Positions 12,801 through 23,220 of a stretch of 64,000 nt of DNA are shown here, piece by piece. Source of the stretch: Bilabrum cf. latius (lineage: Eukaryota; Bigyra: Bicosoecida; Bigyra; Bicosoecida). The DNA lies in NCBI GenBank assembly GCA_965178125.1, contig OZ237753.1, positions 868,001 through 932,000 of the forward strand, read 5' to 3'. The position numbers and the translations under genes are program-made. Within the stretch, counting starts at the first letter, position 1, and the number at the start of each line of letters is the position of its first letter. The notes below the pieces were generated by a model that made no database searches, was not told the origin of the DNA, and worked only from the letters and a program-made list of their open reading frames with translations.

Positions 12801-15800
12801 GCGGGCTGACGGACACCGCAGTGCTGAGGATCCACATCAACGACCTCCCTGAGGCACCGAAGCTGGTGAGTGCCTCCACCCTGTCGCAGGTCCACCGGCA
12901 TATAGCCAAGGACGCCGCCCCTCAGTCGAAGGTCACCGGCCCCGCGCTGGTGGTCAGGGACGAGGATCGCGCCGACGACACGTTCTACTTTGAGGTGACT
13001 GGGTGCACGGGCGAGGGCTGCGAGGCGTTTGGGTTCTCCCCCGAGACCGACCCGAAGCTTCGCCTGATCGACCCCTCCCTGCTGGATGCAACCGTGGGGG
13101 CCTACGAGGTGACGGTCACGGTGCGTGCCAGAGACCACCCCAACGCCGCCGAGGGACTCTTCACAGAGGAGGGCCTGCTGCGAGTCATCGTCACGTGCGC
13201 CGAGGTCGCATGCCCCGGTGGCCAGGCAGCCATCGGGACCTGCGGGCCCAACAGCTCGCCGCAATGCGTCGATCTGGACCAGACGGGCCCTGCCGTCAGC
13301 GGTGACGAGGAGAACAACTTTGAGGTCAGCTTCCGAGGGAGCGCCGGCAGCACCAGCGCGAGTGCGAATCTGGAGGTGGTGCCTCAGGCGGCGGGCCTGG
13401 GCGAGAGCGAGGACACTCAGACCAGCAGGGACGACGCATGCGGGGCACAAGTGAGCCTCACGTGGGCCGTGGAGGCAACGGGAGCGCAGGTCACCAGCCC
13501 CGCTGCTCAGCTTGATGCAATCCGGTTCTTCCGTGTGACAGGCAGCGCCTCGTCCTTTGCAGATGAGGAGCCCGCGAGGGCCGTGGTAGGGTTGAACGGG
13601 GCCAATGGTGGTGAGACCGTCATCATCAGCACGCCAAATCTGGCCCTCGGCGAGGCCGGCACTGTAACAGTGGATGAGATCCTCGTGTCGCCCGGCTGCA
13701 TCGACTCGCAGGCCAACCCGAGCGGGCTGCTGTCCCTGCCCGAGACGTGCTTTGTGCCCGTGCGCCCGCTGTCCACCGGCGAGGAGCTGGCCATCGAGGC
13801 AGTCTCTGTGCCCACTCGCTGCCATTGCAACATCTGTGGCGTGAGCGAGGGCCAGCAGGCCAGCACCTACCGGAACCCGGTGTGCGAAGTGGACTCGCTG
13901 GCTGCTTACTCTCTCGCGACCTCGTCTTGGTGCCCCTCCTGCACCGTGTGCTCCGGGGAGCAGTTTGAGACCAGGGACTGCCGGGCTCAGGATGCAGCGG
14001 ACGAGGCACACGGCACGGTCGCGGCTCAGTTCATGGACCGGGAGTGCGCCAACTGCGTACAGTGCGAGTACGATGAGTACGAGTACTCGTCATGCGGCAA
14101 TGACGATGGTAGAACGGACCGCGTGTGCTCGAACAAGATTGTGGACGGCTCGAACAAGAGACGCAAGGACGGCAGCACTGGCTCTAGGGGCCGGCTGTAC
14201 AACGCGCACAGCGATGGTCTCCGCAACGAGCGGTGCGAGTCGGAGATGGTGTTCCGGCTGTCGGACAGGGGCCAGGACGAGGGCGCAGTGGGGTGGTTCA
14301 AGATCGACGAGGTTCGCAGGGGTGACGTGCGGGAGGTGTACGCGTTCCAGGCAGCCAACCACAACGAGTTCACAATCATCATGGGGCGGTTTAAGAACGC
14401 CGACCTGCGATGGAGGCTCAGCTACCTGGGGATCGACCGCCGCCGTGAGAGCATGCCCTCCGAGCGCCCGTCCAACGATGACCCAAGGTGGAGGCAGACC
14501 AACATGATTGAGCAGCGCAGCGCGTGCGTGGAGACTTTCGCGCCGGCCACCATCCTGGAGGGCCCCCGCCGGTCCGTGAGGGGCACTGGATCCAGGGGCC
14601 GCATCGAGAATGCGTTCGACCTGGAGCAGAGGAGCGAAGAGTGCCACGTCATTGCTGACGTCCGGTACGTGTGCTCCGATCGTGGGGCCGGGTCCGAATG
14701 CGCCGAGGAGCAGACCTTCCTGATTCGGGAGACCCGCCGCGGCGACGTGCGCCTGGCCCAGACGGTCACTCTGCCCAAGGACACCGAGGCGAGGCTGGAC
14801 TTTGGAGTGCAGAAGAACGCCGACCTGCGACTGACGCTCTTCCATAGTGACGGCAGCGGTGGCTGGCGCCGCACCAACGATATCGACGTGCGCAACAGGT
14901 GCGCCCGCACCTTCGAAGAGGCCGTGGTGGAAGAGAGGCAGGACTCGGACAGGCGCACGTGGCGCAGAGGCAGGCTGTTCGGAGCATTCGGCGAGAAACG
15001 CGCTGCCAACGGAGACGTGATCGTGCATGTGGACTACTTCGACCTGGATGGACCCGCTACGGAGCGGTTCGTGATCGAGGAGACCCGCCGAGGCGATGTG
15101 CAGTTCGCGAGGCAGGTCACCATCCAGAACGGCGAGCGTGTGACTCTCAACCTGGGCCAGTTCAAGAACGCCGACATTCGGTTCGGGCTGTTCTACGAGA
15201 ACAGGCAGGACCGCGGTGACTGGCGCAAGGGCCACGAGATCGACATCCGCACGGAGAAGGTGGAGACCTTCGAGGCAGCGGTGGCGCTGGGCCCCTCGAG
15301 CAACACCACGAGGCGCACGGGTCCTCGGGGCCGCATCGAGGGGCTCTTCGGAGAGATGCGCGCCCCGGGGTGCAACGTGCACGTCAACGTACGCTACTGG
15401 GACGAGCACAGGTGTGACGAGGACCAGGTGGAGACCTTCCTGATTCGCGAGACTCGCCGCGGCGATGTGCGGTTTGCCAAGACCGTGACTATCCGCAACG
15501 GATAGACCGTGGACCTGGACCTGGGCTCATTCAAGAACGCCGACCTTCGTTTCACTCTGTACCATGAGCGTGAGCCCGGACACTGGACCGAATCCAACGA
15601 GATCGACATCCGCACGCACTGCGTGGATCTGTACAACGACGCAGACGGCAGCGATGACGCCGACACGATCCTGGGCAGGGGCGGCCGCTATGACCAGTAC
15701 ACCGGCTCGCGGGGCCGCATCATGACCGTGTGGGACTCCAAGAGGGCCGGGTCACAGTCTGGCCTCGTCACCGTGGACGCAGTGACCGGGGCCCAGACCC

Positions 15801-17704
15801 CCGTGCAGGAGGGTGACGTCATCGTACGTGTGGCGTACCGCCACCACCACGGTGCCGACCCGAAGCGGTTCCTGATCCGGGAGGTGCGCCGGGGCGACGT
15901 GACGATCAACAAGGGGGTAACCCTGCAGGACGGAGAGGAGAAATGGGTGAACCTGGGGCAGTTCAAGAACGCCGATGTGCGCTTCGGGCTGTTCTACTTC
16001 GACCGGGTGCACGGGTGGCGCATGGGCCGCACGGTGGACATCCGCACGGATACGGTAGAGGACTTCAGCCCACTGCAGGAGGCAGGTGGGTATGCCATCG
16101 AGAACCATCGTCACACTGGCAGTAGGGCTCGTCTGGAGACCATCACTGGGCAGAACCGGCTGTGCGACGGGAGCGTGGCATTCCGCGTGCTCTACTGCGA
16201 GGACGAGCGGTATGCCCCCGAGAGCCGGACCTTCGTGCTGAGGGAGACCCGTCGCAGGTCCTTTGCTGCCTCGATCGAGCTGAACAACTGCGAGGAGACC
16301 GTGGTGGTGATCCCCCAGTCGGACTTCTCCACGCACGACAGCCACTGGCAGATGTTCGACTGGAACGGCCGCGGGTCATGGGATGCATATGGCTCTCGGT
16401 TCACCGTGCGCAGCTCCTCCAACCGCGAGGAGGACGTGTGCCCGTCCCACCTTGACATCCCCGACGAGGAACAGTCCGCAACTACCCGCCGCTCTCTCCG
16501 CAGCGCCTCGGGTGCGCGCAAGGTGCAGTCCCTGCGCAACTCGCTCGCCAGCGGAGGCGTGGGCACTAGCACCCGCGTGCTGCTGCCCTCCGCCGCCAGT
16601 CTGCAGGCCAGCATCGACCCCCTCGCCCTCGGGTCTGCTGCCGCTCGTGCCGCGGAGGAAGCCGAGGATGCAGGTGCGGGTGGCGCCCAGTTCATGGCGG
16701 TGGCCTCCGCAGCCTAGTCCTCCATGCGCTCTGCGCTGGCTCGCGCTGATCCTAGTCTAGCGTCCCAGGTGGCGCTGTTCGTAAACGCAGACCCAGAGGA
16801 CGGCGAGCTGGGCGTGTCTGTGTTCCCTGCCGCGCTTGAGCAGGACGTGACCCTGGCCATCGGGGCGTTCGCCAGCAGCGGCGGGCTGGCTGCGGACCTG
16901 GGTCTGGATGCGACCAGCGGACAGGAGGGCCCCACGGAGGGCCCCCTGCAGCTGGTGAGCGAGGCGGAGCTGACCATCGACCGGACTGGAGCGGCGGCGG
17001 GGGCGGCAGATGCCGGCGCCGGCCCCGGGGACTCCACGACCGACGGCTCTGCACAGCCTGAGGACGGGGGTAGCTCCGACGCCGCAGCACCAGGCCCGCT
17101 GGATGCAGTCGTGTCCTCGCCGGTGGTACTGGGCGTCGTGGGCGGGGCTCTACTGGTGGCCATCGCGGCTGTGGCCGTGGCTGTGGTCACCGCTCTGCGG
17201 AACCGTGGGGCGCCGCGCGTGGTGCCCTCCATCGAGGAAGCGACGCTCCAGTCGCAGCAAGGCAGTGCTTCCACCGAGCTGGGGGGCAGCCTCAGTGCTT
17301 CCACCGAGCTGGGGGGCAGCCTCAGTGCTTCCACCGAGCTGGGGGGCAGCCTCAGTGCTTCCACCGAGCTGGGGGGCAGCCTCAGTGCTTCCACCGAGCT
17401 GGGGGGCAGCCTCAGTGCTTCCACCGAGCTGGGGGGCAGCCTCAGTGCTTCCACCGAGCTGGGGGGCAGCCTCAGTGCTTCCACCGAGCTGGGGGGCAGC
17501 CTCAGTGCTTCCACCGAGCTGGGGGGCAGCCTCAGTGCTTCCACCGAGCTGGGGGGCAGCCTCAGTGCTTCCACCGAGCTGGGGGGCAGCCTCCGCGTGA
17601 TGACGAGCCGGCGCGCGTCTGTCGGCAGTGGAGACGTGGCTCTGGCAGCTGCAGACAGCAGCGACAGCGAGGGAGACATGCCAGTGTCACCGCTGAGTGC
17701 TTGA
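6853..17704 (+). CDS. Giant type I membrane receptor: RCC1-like, Cys-rich, cadherin and novel six-fold repeats
   Basis: Exons 6853-7028 and 7153-17704; 3,575 residues; stop TGA. Twelve in-frame TAGs (8054, 8240, 8504, 8516, 9050, 9071, 9497, 11174, 11723, 12641, 15503, 16715) are read as Gln; one follows D-E-D-A-G-Q in a typical cadherin Ca2+ motif. Order: signal peptide (residues 1-17); cadherin-like strand pair; Cys-containing RCC1-like repeats (about 115-550, motifs such as F-W-C-W-G and L-E-C-W-G); GCC2/GCC3-like Cys-rich segment (about 858-915); about six cadherin repeats (about 1120-1975) with N-E-A-P, D-E-N-A-P-A-G-T and D-x-D motifs; TNFR-like Cys cluster (about 2270-2385); six copies of an unrecognised repeat (about 2396-3156); one TM helix (about 3377-3402); cytoplasmic tail with eleven identical decapeptides. 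It probably mediates adhesion or sensing at the cell surface. Exon 2 is 10.5 kb without introns. An A+T-richer stretch at about 11440-11700 interrupts one cadherin repeat in frame. Confidence 0.88.
14166..16445 (+). repeat. Six tandem copies of an unrecognised extracellular domain
   Basis: Protein-level repeat inside the receptor, copies starting near 14166, 14581, 14959, 15322, 15706 and 16117, each about 110-138 residues. Each copy opens with G-S-R-G-R or a close variant. It then carries a strand ending in R-E-T-R-R-G-D-V (E-V-R-R-G-D-V in copies 1 and 5), then F-K-N-A-D-L-R-F or similar, then a D-I-R-T-type end. Copy 6 is degenerate. The alternating hydrophobic pattern suggests a beta-sandwich. 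I cannot match it to a named family. Confidence 0.75.
17264..17593 (+). repeat. Perfect coding minisatellite, 11 x 30 bp
   Basis: Eleven identical 30-base units, beginning agtgcttccaccgagctg, span 330 bases in frame. Each encodes S-A-S-T-E-L-G-G-S-L. It lies in the predicted cytoplasmic tail about 25 residues after the TM helix. Perfect identity between units, synonymous sites included, points to very recent expansion or ongoing homogenisation. Confidence 0.98.
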
Positions 17705-18605
17705 GGTGGGGAGTAGGAGAACGGTGGGGGTGAAGAAGAGGAGGAGGAGGAGGAATCCGCGGAGGAAGGATGATGGTGGGCGCGTGCTTCGTGTGGGTTT
17801 GTCTGGCTCTCTCGGGACGCGTGATTGCTTACATCGGTGCTGTCGGGATGGAGCTGCTGGTTGGCCTGTCTCGGTGGAGCGTGGGCGCTGTCGGGACGAG
17901 ATGGATCAATCGGCCGCCCCGGGACCCCACTGCTGGGGTCCCCTCTTTGCGCGCGCAGAACTGCTTCCGTGGAAGACTAGCTGTCGGCCTCTGCTGTTCG
18001 TGTTCTCGCGTCCAGTCACTATGGGAGGTGGCTGGGCCCGAGGGCTCGGGCGGTAGTGGTTCGGGACCTCTCGTCTTCTCGGTGGCTTCTGCGCGCGAGC
18101 AGGCGGGCTAGCCCGGGGCTCTCTCGTCCCACGGGCTGGCCCCCTGCAGGTTCATTCGTGTGTTTGCTATCGTTTGTGGTGCGGTGGTGTGGGGCGCAGC
18201 ACGGGCATCTTTTTGCCTGCATCGGGGACGTGGGGCGTGAGTTGGCCAGTTAGGTCCTGCGGTAGGTTTTGTCGTTATGGCATGCCGCTCGCAGGTTCTG
18301 CACGGTCGAGCACGCCCTCTTGTCCTTGAGCGCTTTGGTCGTCTCTGCAGGGGCGGCTGCCCGGGCCTGTCGCATTACCGCGGCGCGGCCTGGGCGGAGC
18401 CTCCAGCAGACTTGAATCGTACATACCTATGTATCCGAGTGCCCGTTTCGGGTGTGGTCCACAATCATGCACTGGCCTCTCGTGAGGCCCTGGCCAACGG
18501 TCCATCCATGCCAACAATCATGGCGGGGCCTTTCAGCAGGTGCAGCGGACTGTACTGCTCAACGGGTGGATTGGCGACCTCACAACGCCGCACCGACCCA
18601 CCCGG
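17705..18605. other. Long GC-rich intergenic region, no supported gene
   Basis: 901 bases following the receptor stop. Short ORFs exist, for example 17770-18111, but none has a domain and several run into TAG, TGA or the next gene in the wrong frame. Probably receptor 3' UTR plus the promoter of the next gene. No RNA gene seen. Confidence 0.45.
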
Positions 18606-19673
18606 ATGCCAGGGAAGAAAAAGAAAGGAAAGAAGAAGAAGAAGGCTTCAGGACCACCACCACCTCCTCCAAGACCTCTAGTGATGGTCGATAGCTCCCA
18701 TGACCCGCTGTATACGTTAGTCGAACTCCAGCTCGTTGGCCGGGCATTCTCTCGCCTCAAGGTCGAGTTGGTGCTACCACTCACCACAAAAATTTGGGCA
18801 TTAAAGCGGAAATTAGTTGATAGGCATGGCCGAATGCAGGCGATGCGGCTGTACCTTGGAGGCGAGTCGGATGAGCACAGCATCACAAACGATGCACTTT
18901 CATTAGAGGATCTAAAGATTAAGGGCGCTTAGGCAACTGTTGGCAAATCCAAGCTGCCAAAGACAATTATTTACTACGATTTCACACCTTTTGATGCGTC
19001 AGAGCCCACATTATTGAGCGGTGAGTCTCTTGGGAAGGGACCGGCAGGGCTTACCTGCTGGTGTTTATAGGCACCGCCGTCATCGTACAGTTCAGCCCCT
19101 CTTATTTGTATCGCAGAGCACTAGCGGTCTGATTTTGAAATGGGTGATGACGCAGCAGCCGCGTCCCGCCGCGGGTTCGCAGCCGCGTCTGGCCGGCCGA
19201 CGTCGACCGCCGGTCGTGGCTCCGCTCGCGGCGGGGCGGGCGCCGCCGGCGACGATGACGAGGACGCCAAGGGTCTGACCTACACTGGGCACACGATGCT
19301 GCCCCCTCCCCGGATCCCCCGCCCCGCAGGAGCCACCGTGGAGGCTGCCTTCAGGTTCGCAGAGGCCACTCGGGCCGCTCTCGAGGCCCAGGCGAAGGTG
19401 GAGCAGGAGGCGGCTGCTGCCGCTGCAGGGGCCCCCGAGGTGGACCCCAAGGAGGAGAAGATGATGAAGGCGATCGCGGTGGCGGAGGAGGCCGCCCGTC
19501 GGCGGGAGGCGGAGCAGCAGGCCAGGCTGGGTCGGCTGGCGGGAAGGGGGCGGGGTTCGGCTGCGGGGGAGGCCGAGGAGGGCGGGACAAGTGCAGCCAA
19601 GGGAGGGAGGGCTCTGTCCGCTGTCCATGCCATCGATCCAGATAGGGTGGCGACGGCATCCTACCGGTTTTGA
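18606..19673 (+). CDS. Ubiquitin-like-fold protein with Lys-rich N terminus and coiled coil
   Basis: Exons 18606-19020 and 19117-19673; 323 residues; TGA stop; TAG codons at 18930 and 19122 read as Gln. The N terminus is a Lys-rich run (M-P-G-K-K-K-K-G-K) and a Pro run. Residues about 40-100 look like a ubiquitin-type beta-grasp (L-K-V-E-L-V-L-P, K-I-W-A-L-K-R-K-L-V-D-R-H-G, M-R-L-Y-L-G-G). After a short linker come a Gly/Ala/Arg-rich part and a long Ala/Glu helix. Such small ubiquitin-like proteins with a basic start occur among ciliary and cytosolic scaffold proteins, but I cannot assign an orthologue. The intron (96 bases) is supported by an exact phase match, G plus AG giving Glu. Confidence 0.72.
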
Positions 19674-19834
19674 GCTCCTCGCGGAAATGAGAATGAGAAG
19701 CAAGCGCAGCCAGTAGCTTCCACTTGTCTGCAAACACAGGCCGACGGGATGACAAATCAATCCATATAAAGTTTGAATCTGGTCTGGTTGGGGCCAATAC
19801 TACAAGACTTGGCAGGGCTTGCTACAGCCGTTGA

Positions 19835-21052
19835 ATGTTGAAAGCCAAAGGCGGACTTCCGCCTCGAGAGGCATGCAGATTGGATCCAAATATGTATTCG
19901 TACTGTTATTGCGAAGAGAACTCGGCTCAACTTGCTATCCAAGCCACGAAACTGCCCGGTATTCGAGAGGATGATGTTTACTTGGTGTTTATTTCAAACG
20001 ATGCGAGGAGCGTAGCGATGTGGCACCAAGGCGCAGAAAAGCTGCCATTTCGAGATGCAGTTCGATTGGACAGTGATGCTGTCATATGGGATTTTCACGT
20101 TATCGTGCTTCTGCGGCGTCCGCGCGGCTGCTCTGTGTATGATCTCGACAGCCGCCTGTCGTCGTCTGAGTGGCCGATCGCAGCGCACAGATACTTTGGT
20201 ATCACTTTCAGAAGCTGGATGAAAGGGAAAATCAAAAGCACGCTGCAGCCGTAAGTCATGGCACCGCCCTTCTGAACCGGGCATGTTTCTGTGGTGTTTA
20301 TGGACACGATTCCATGCGAAAGCCCAACGCCAACCTATCCTGCCCCCGCGCACCGCAGGAGCTTCCGGGTCGTCCCTTTGCGCCGAGCCAAGCTGGAATT
20401 TCGTAGCGATCGCAGACACATGCGAGCAGCGTCAGGCGGCTGGCAGCAGCCCCCACCGCCCGGCCCGTTTCCGTTCGAAGACGCCGCCCCCCGCGAGGAC
20501 TCTCCCCCTCAGGCTGCCGGTGCCAGTGGCACCAGCACCAGCACTGACGGCGATAGCGGATCTGCTGGCTGCAGCCCAAAAGCTGCAGCCGACAGCGGCA
20601 GTGGTGCTAGAAACAAAAACGATGGTGCGGGCTTCCTCTTCGACCCCTCTCGGCACGGGGCGGCGCACCTGGGGTTTGAGCCAGGGGTGCACACGCTGCC
20701 GCTCTTCCTGGACATGTCCGGGGATATTCCGGGAGCTGTCCGCGTGGGCGATGCCGCATCAGGGGTCAGAATCCCTCCGCAAACAGCTGGGGCTGAGGCC
20801 AAGGACTCGGAGTCAGCACTTGGAGGTGAGGCCAAGGCCTCGGCTGCGAGTGCTGCCGGTGCTGGCCGAGCAGCGGATTCAGGGACTTCTTGTAGTAGTA
20901 GTGCCGGAAGCGGGGCCGTGTCTGAGGCAGGTGAGGGCGTGGAGCGTGAAGCTGCAGACTTGGGTGCTTCTGGTGATGGTCCTTGTGCCGGGTGGGGGGG
21001 ATTCGGCAAAGTCATGGACCTGGAACAGATGCTGGCCTGGGTGAAGGCATGA
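19835..21052 (+). CDS. NTAQ1: Protein N-terminal glutamine amidohydrolase (NTAQ1)
   Basis: Exons 19835-20250 and 20359-21052; 369 residues against about 205 in human NTAQ1; TGA stop. NTAQ1 deamidates N-terminal Gln to Glu, feeding proteins into the Arg/N-degron pathway. Family motifs are clear: C-Y-C-E-E-N with the catalytic Cys (second Cys), Y-L-V-F-I-S-N, W-D-F-H-V with the catalytic His, V-Y-D-L-D with the catalytic Asp, then in exon 2 S-F-R-V-V, G-G-W-Q-Q-P-P-P-P and a C-terminal G-W-G-G-F-G. The extra length is one low-complexity Ser/Ala/Gly insertion of roughly 150 residues between the P-P-P-P motif and the conserved C terminus. The 108-base intron restores the family alignment exactly (S-F-R-V). 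No in-frame TAG. Confidence 0.92.
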
Positions 21053-21260
21053 GCTGTCTCTAGGCTACTAGTAGGCCTAGGGCCTACCCAGGTAGGTTGG
21101 GCACCCGCACAAAACCGCGCGTTACTACGTACAAAAGTGACTTTCAAAAGTCGAGCCTTCTTCATCCTGAACGCACGACCATGTCATCAAACAAACAATC
21201 AAATGGCATCAGGGCTTGATGTAAAGGTCACCGGCTGTCGCTGCGGAGTTTACGAAGCGA

Positions 21261-21842
21261 ATGTGCTCTGAGCCCGAGACTTTGCGTCGACGCACAGTGC
21301 ACGGGAACTTTCGCCGAGACGAGGGTATTACCAGTCAGCAATAGATGTACAGGGATGTTTACATCTATAAATGTGGCGTACCTGAGCAGTTAGTGCCGTT
21401 CGGGTACACTCTTCGCGTTATACACGGCGAGAGATTAATGAAGGATGTGATTCGGGGCCATGTTGCTCTTGTTACGCTTCATGTTCACTGGGTTCGGGGG
21501 GGAGATGGAGAGAAGCCATACATTCTCAATATTCGGCTAGATTGGATCGATGAAGACGAAGCCAGAGAGCGAATTCGATCCAAAATTCCCTTGTACAAGT
21601 ACGCAAGCTTCCAAGAGTTCAGCGAGGCGTTCATGTCTGCCAACCCCTCTGCATCTAAGTTCTCAGCTTCTATATGTTGGTACGGAAGACATACGGGATC
21701 AGATAGTGCACTTGATCGGACTGAAGCAGAAATAGAACGAAACGGATTCGGCGAAGGCAAGGAACCCGCAGAGCCAGGATTTGCGTTTGGCACGACCTGG
21801 AAGCCGGTTGTTCTGTCAAATACGAAGTTGAAGACAGCCTAA
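21261..21842 (+). CDS. Hypothetical cytosolic protein
   Basis: 193 residues, TAA stop. The ATG at 21261 is the first after an in-frame TAA at 21222. A TAG at 21342 is read as Gln; otherwise the ORF would start at 21345. No signal peptide or TM. The sequence has a beta-rich first half (V-A-L-V-T-L-H-V-H-W-V, Y-I-L-N-I-R-L-D-W) and an acidic helix with E-A-R-E-R-I-R. I do not recognise a family. It follows NTAQ1 on the same strand, but nothing links the two functionally. Confidence 0.6.
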
Positions 21843-22169
21843 GAGCTCTATTTAGCGGCATCTGCATGGTGTGCTGGTCTGTATTCGCCTGCAGAGAGCA
21901 ATACGTTGCTGAAGCAACTAGGAAGACGCACAGGCCAATGCAAAGTCTTCGCTTGGTTACCCTTGGATGACTCGGAACCGCCAAGCCTTGCATGCACCTT
22001 TTGCACAACGTCTGTTGGGTGCTAGACTCGTAATCGCGTGTGCGACCTCGTCGTTGCAGTTCTTTGGGTATGTGATGACTATGCGACCACCGGAGATGAG
22101 CATGCTCGCCTAGAGCATGCTCGCCCAACTGGCCTCATAGTTGCAACTTGGACAAGGACCCCGTGCTTA
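21843..22169. other. Intergenic spacer with a short direct repeat
   Basis: 327 bases. At about 22098-22122 the 10-base palindrome gagcatgctc occurs twice, five bases apart. No gene is supported here; an in-frame GTG at 22038 could extend the next gene but has no other support. Confidence 0.4.
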
Positions 22170-22742
22170 ATGGACTACCGGGCATTTGTGTCTGATTTCA
22201 GCCTTCTTGCTGCTATACTTCTTCTCTCTGGCCTGATCGTGGCTGCCGTCCTTGGGGTGCTACCGCAGGTACTCGTGTCGATAAAGCTCTTCATTGTTGC
22301 ATTGATTGCGATATTTGCAGCCAACGTCAAGGACCCTTCCATCGATCCAAGGAATCCTATACGAGCATTTGGACTCTGCGTCCTGACTGCCGCCCTTTTT
22401 TGTGCATTTGCTACACCTGAGCGGCATCAGGTACTCTCCATCGTTGTTTCGAGGATTGTCGCAGTTGGAGTGATGCCGGTTGGGTGTTTAGGACTGATTA
22501 AAACGCTCATTCGTAGAATTAAGCAACACGATGACTTCTTCAGGTTGACGAAGATCCGAGATGCATGGCAAGCTGTGTCGTACGTGGTGGTTGTGACATG
22601 CGCAGCCTATTCCCGCCGCGCTTTGGATTGTTTGTGTTGCCGTGCACGAACAGTGTCGACTCGAGTCGTACCGGTACAAGGTGGTACTGCCCAAGGTGGA
22701 GATGTGCCTGAAACTGCTGCCGATGTCGGCAGGATGGGCTGA
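22170..22742 (+). CDS. Small multi-pass membrane protein
   Basis: 190 residues from an ATG at 22170 to TGA. Hydrophobic segments at about residues 11-35, 38-52, 67-83 and 87-110 suggest three or four TM helices, followed by a basic cytosolic stretch (L-I-R-R-I-K-Q-H), a further hydrophobic segment (S-Y-V-V-V-V-T-C-A-A-Y) and a Cys pair (C-L-C-C). The tail is polar. No TAG, no known family. It could be an organelle or ER membrane protein; the sequence does not decide this. Confidence 0.6.
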   Translation: MDYRAFVSDFSLLAAILLLSGLIVAAVLGVLPQVLVSIKLFIVALIAIFAANVKDPSIDPRNPIRAFGLCVLTAALFCAFATPERHQVLSIVVSRIVAVGVMPVGCLGLIKTLIRRIKQHDDFFRLTKIRDAWQAVSYVVVVTCAAYSRRALDCLCCRARTVSTRVVPVQGGTAQGGDVPETAADVGRMG

Positions 22743-23220
22743 TGGCCGGTAGAAGTCCAGACTACCCCTAAGACTATCACGATAAGTGTACCTCTGCTAG
22801 CCGACTGTATGGGTGCGCGGGAGCTCTTCAGATCGTGCACTTGTGACTGAAGTGCGATTCACAAGAGGCAGTTTGGAGCAGCAGTTCGTATCAGGCTGGG
22901 CAATGGAAGATGGCCATGGTAGCAAGCTGGGCACTCGGTACGGAGCGAGCGCAGATCAGCCATCGTTAAGACTTTGAGAATCAATTCAGTTCGAAAATCC
23001 TTTTAGTGCTACTCTTTATCTTTTTAATGTCTATTCGCCTACGTGCTGCAAGTCCAATAGCGAGCCATAGTTCCGTGCGGTCCGCTTCAACGCGCCTCTT
23101 TCGTGGATTGGCCCAAGCAAAAACAGCCATCTTCCCTGGCCTGACTGTTCGCAAAACCCAAAACAGCTATACGCTCGGCGCAGAAGCTCGATCCGATCAT
23201 CCGGAGTCCGGATATATCCC
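22743..23220. other. Intergenic or possible 5' exon region
   Basis: 478 bases. A frame leading into the next gene is open from about 22978 (read with TAG as Gln), contains several Cys codons and lacks an ATG. An overlapping ORF at 23006-23293 begins with a hydrophobic M-L-L-F-I-F-L-M stretch in another frame. An upstream exon carrying a signal peptide may lie here, but I cannot place a convincing splice. Confidence 0.35.

Noticed and set aside
11555-14011. 818-codon minus-strand ORF
   Set aside because: It is antisense to cadherin repeats and is a shadow of the GC-rich codon pattern of the receptor gene; no domain.
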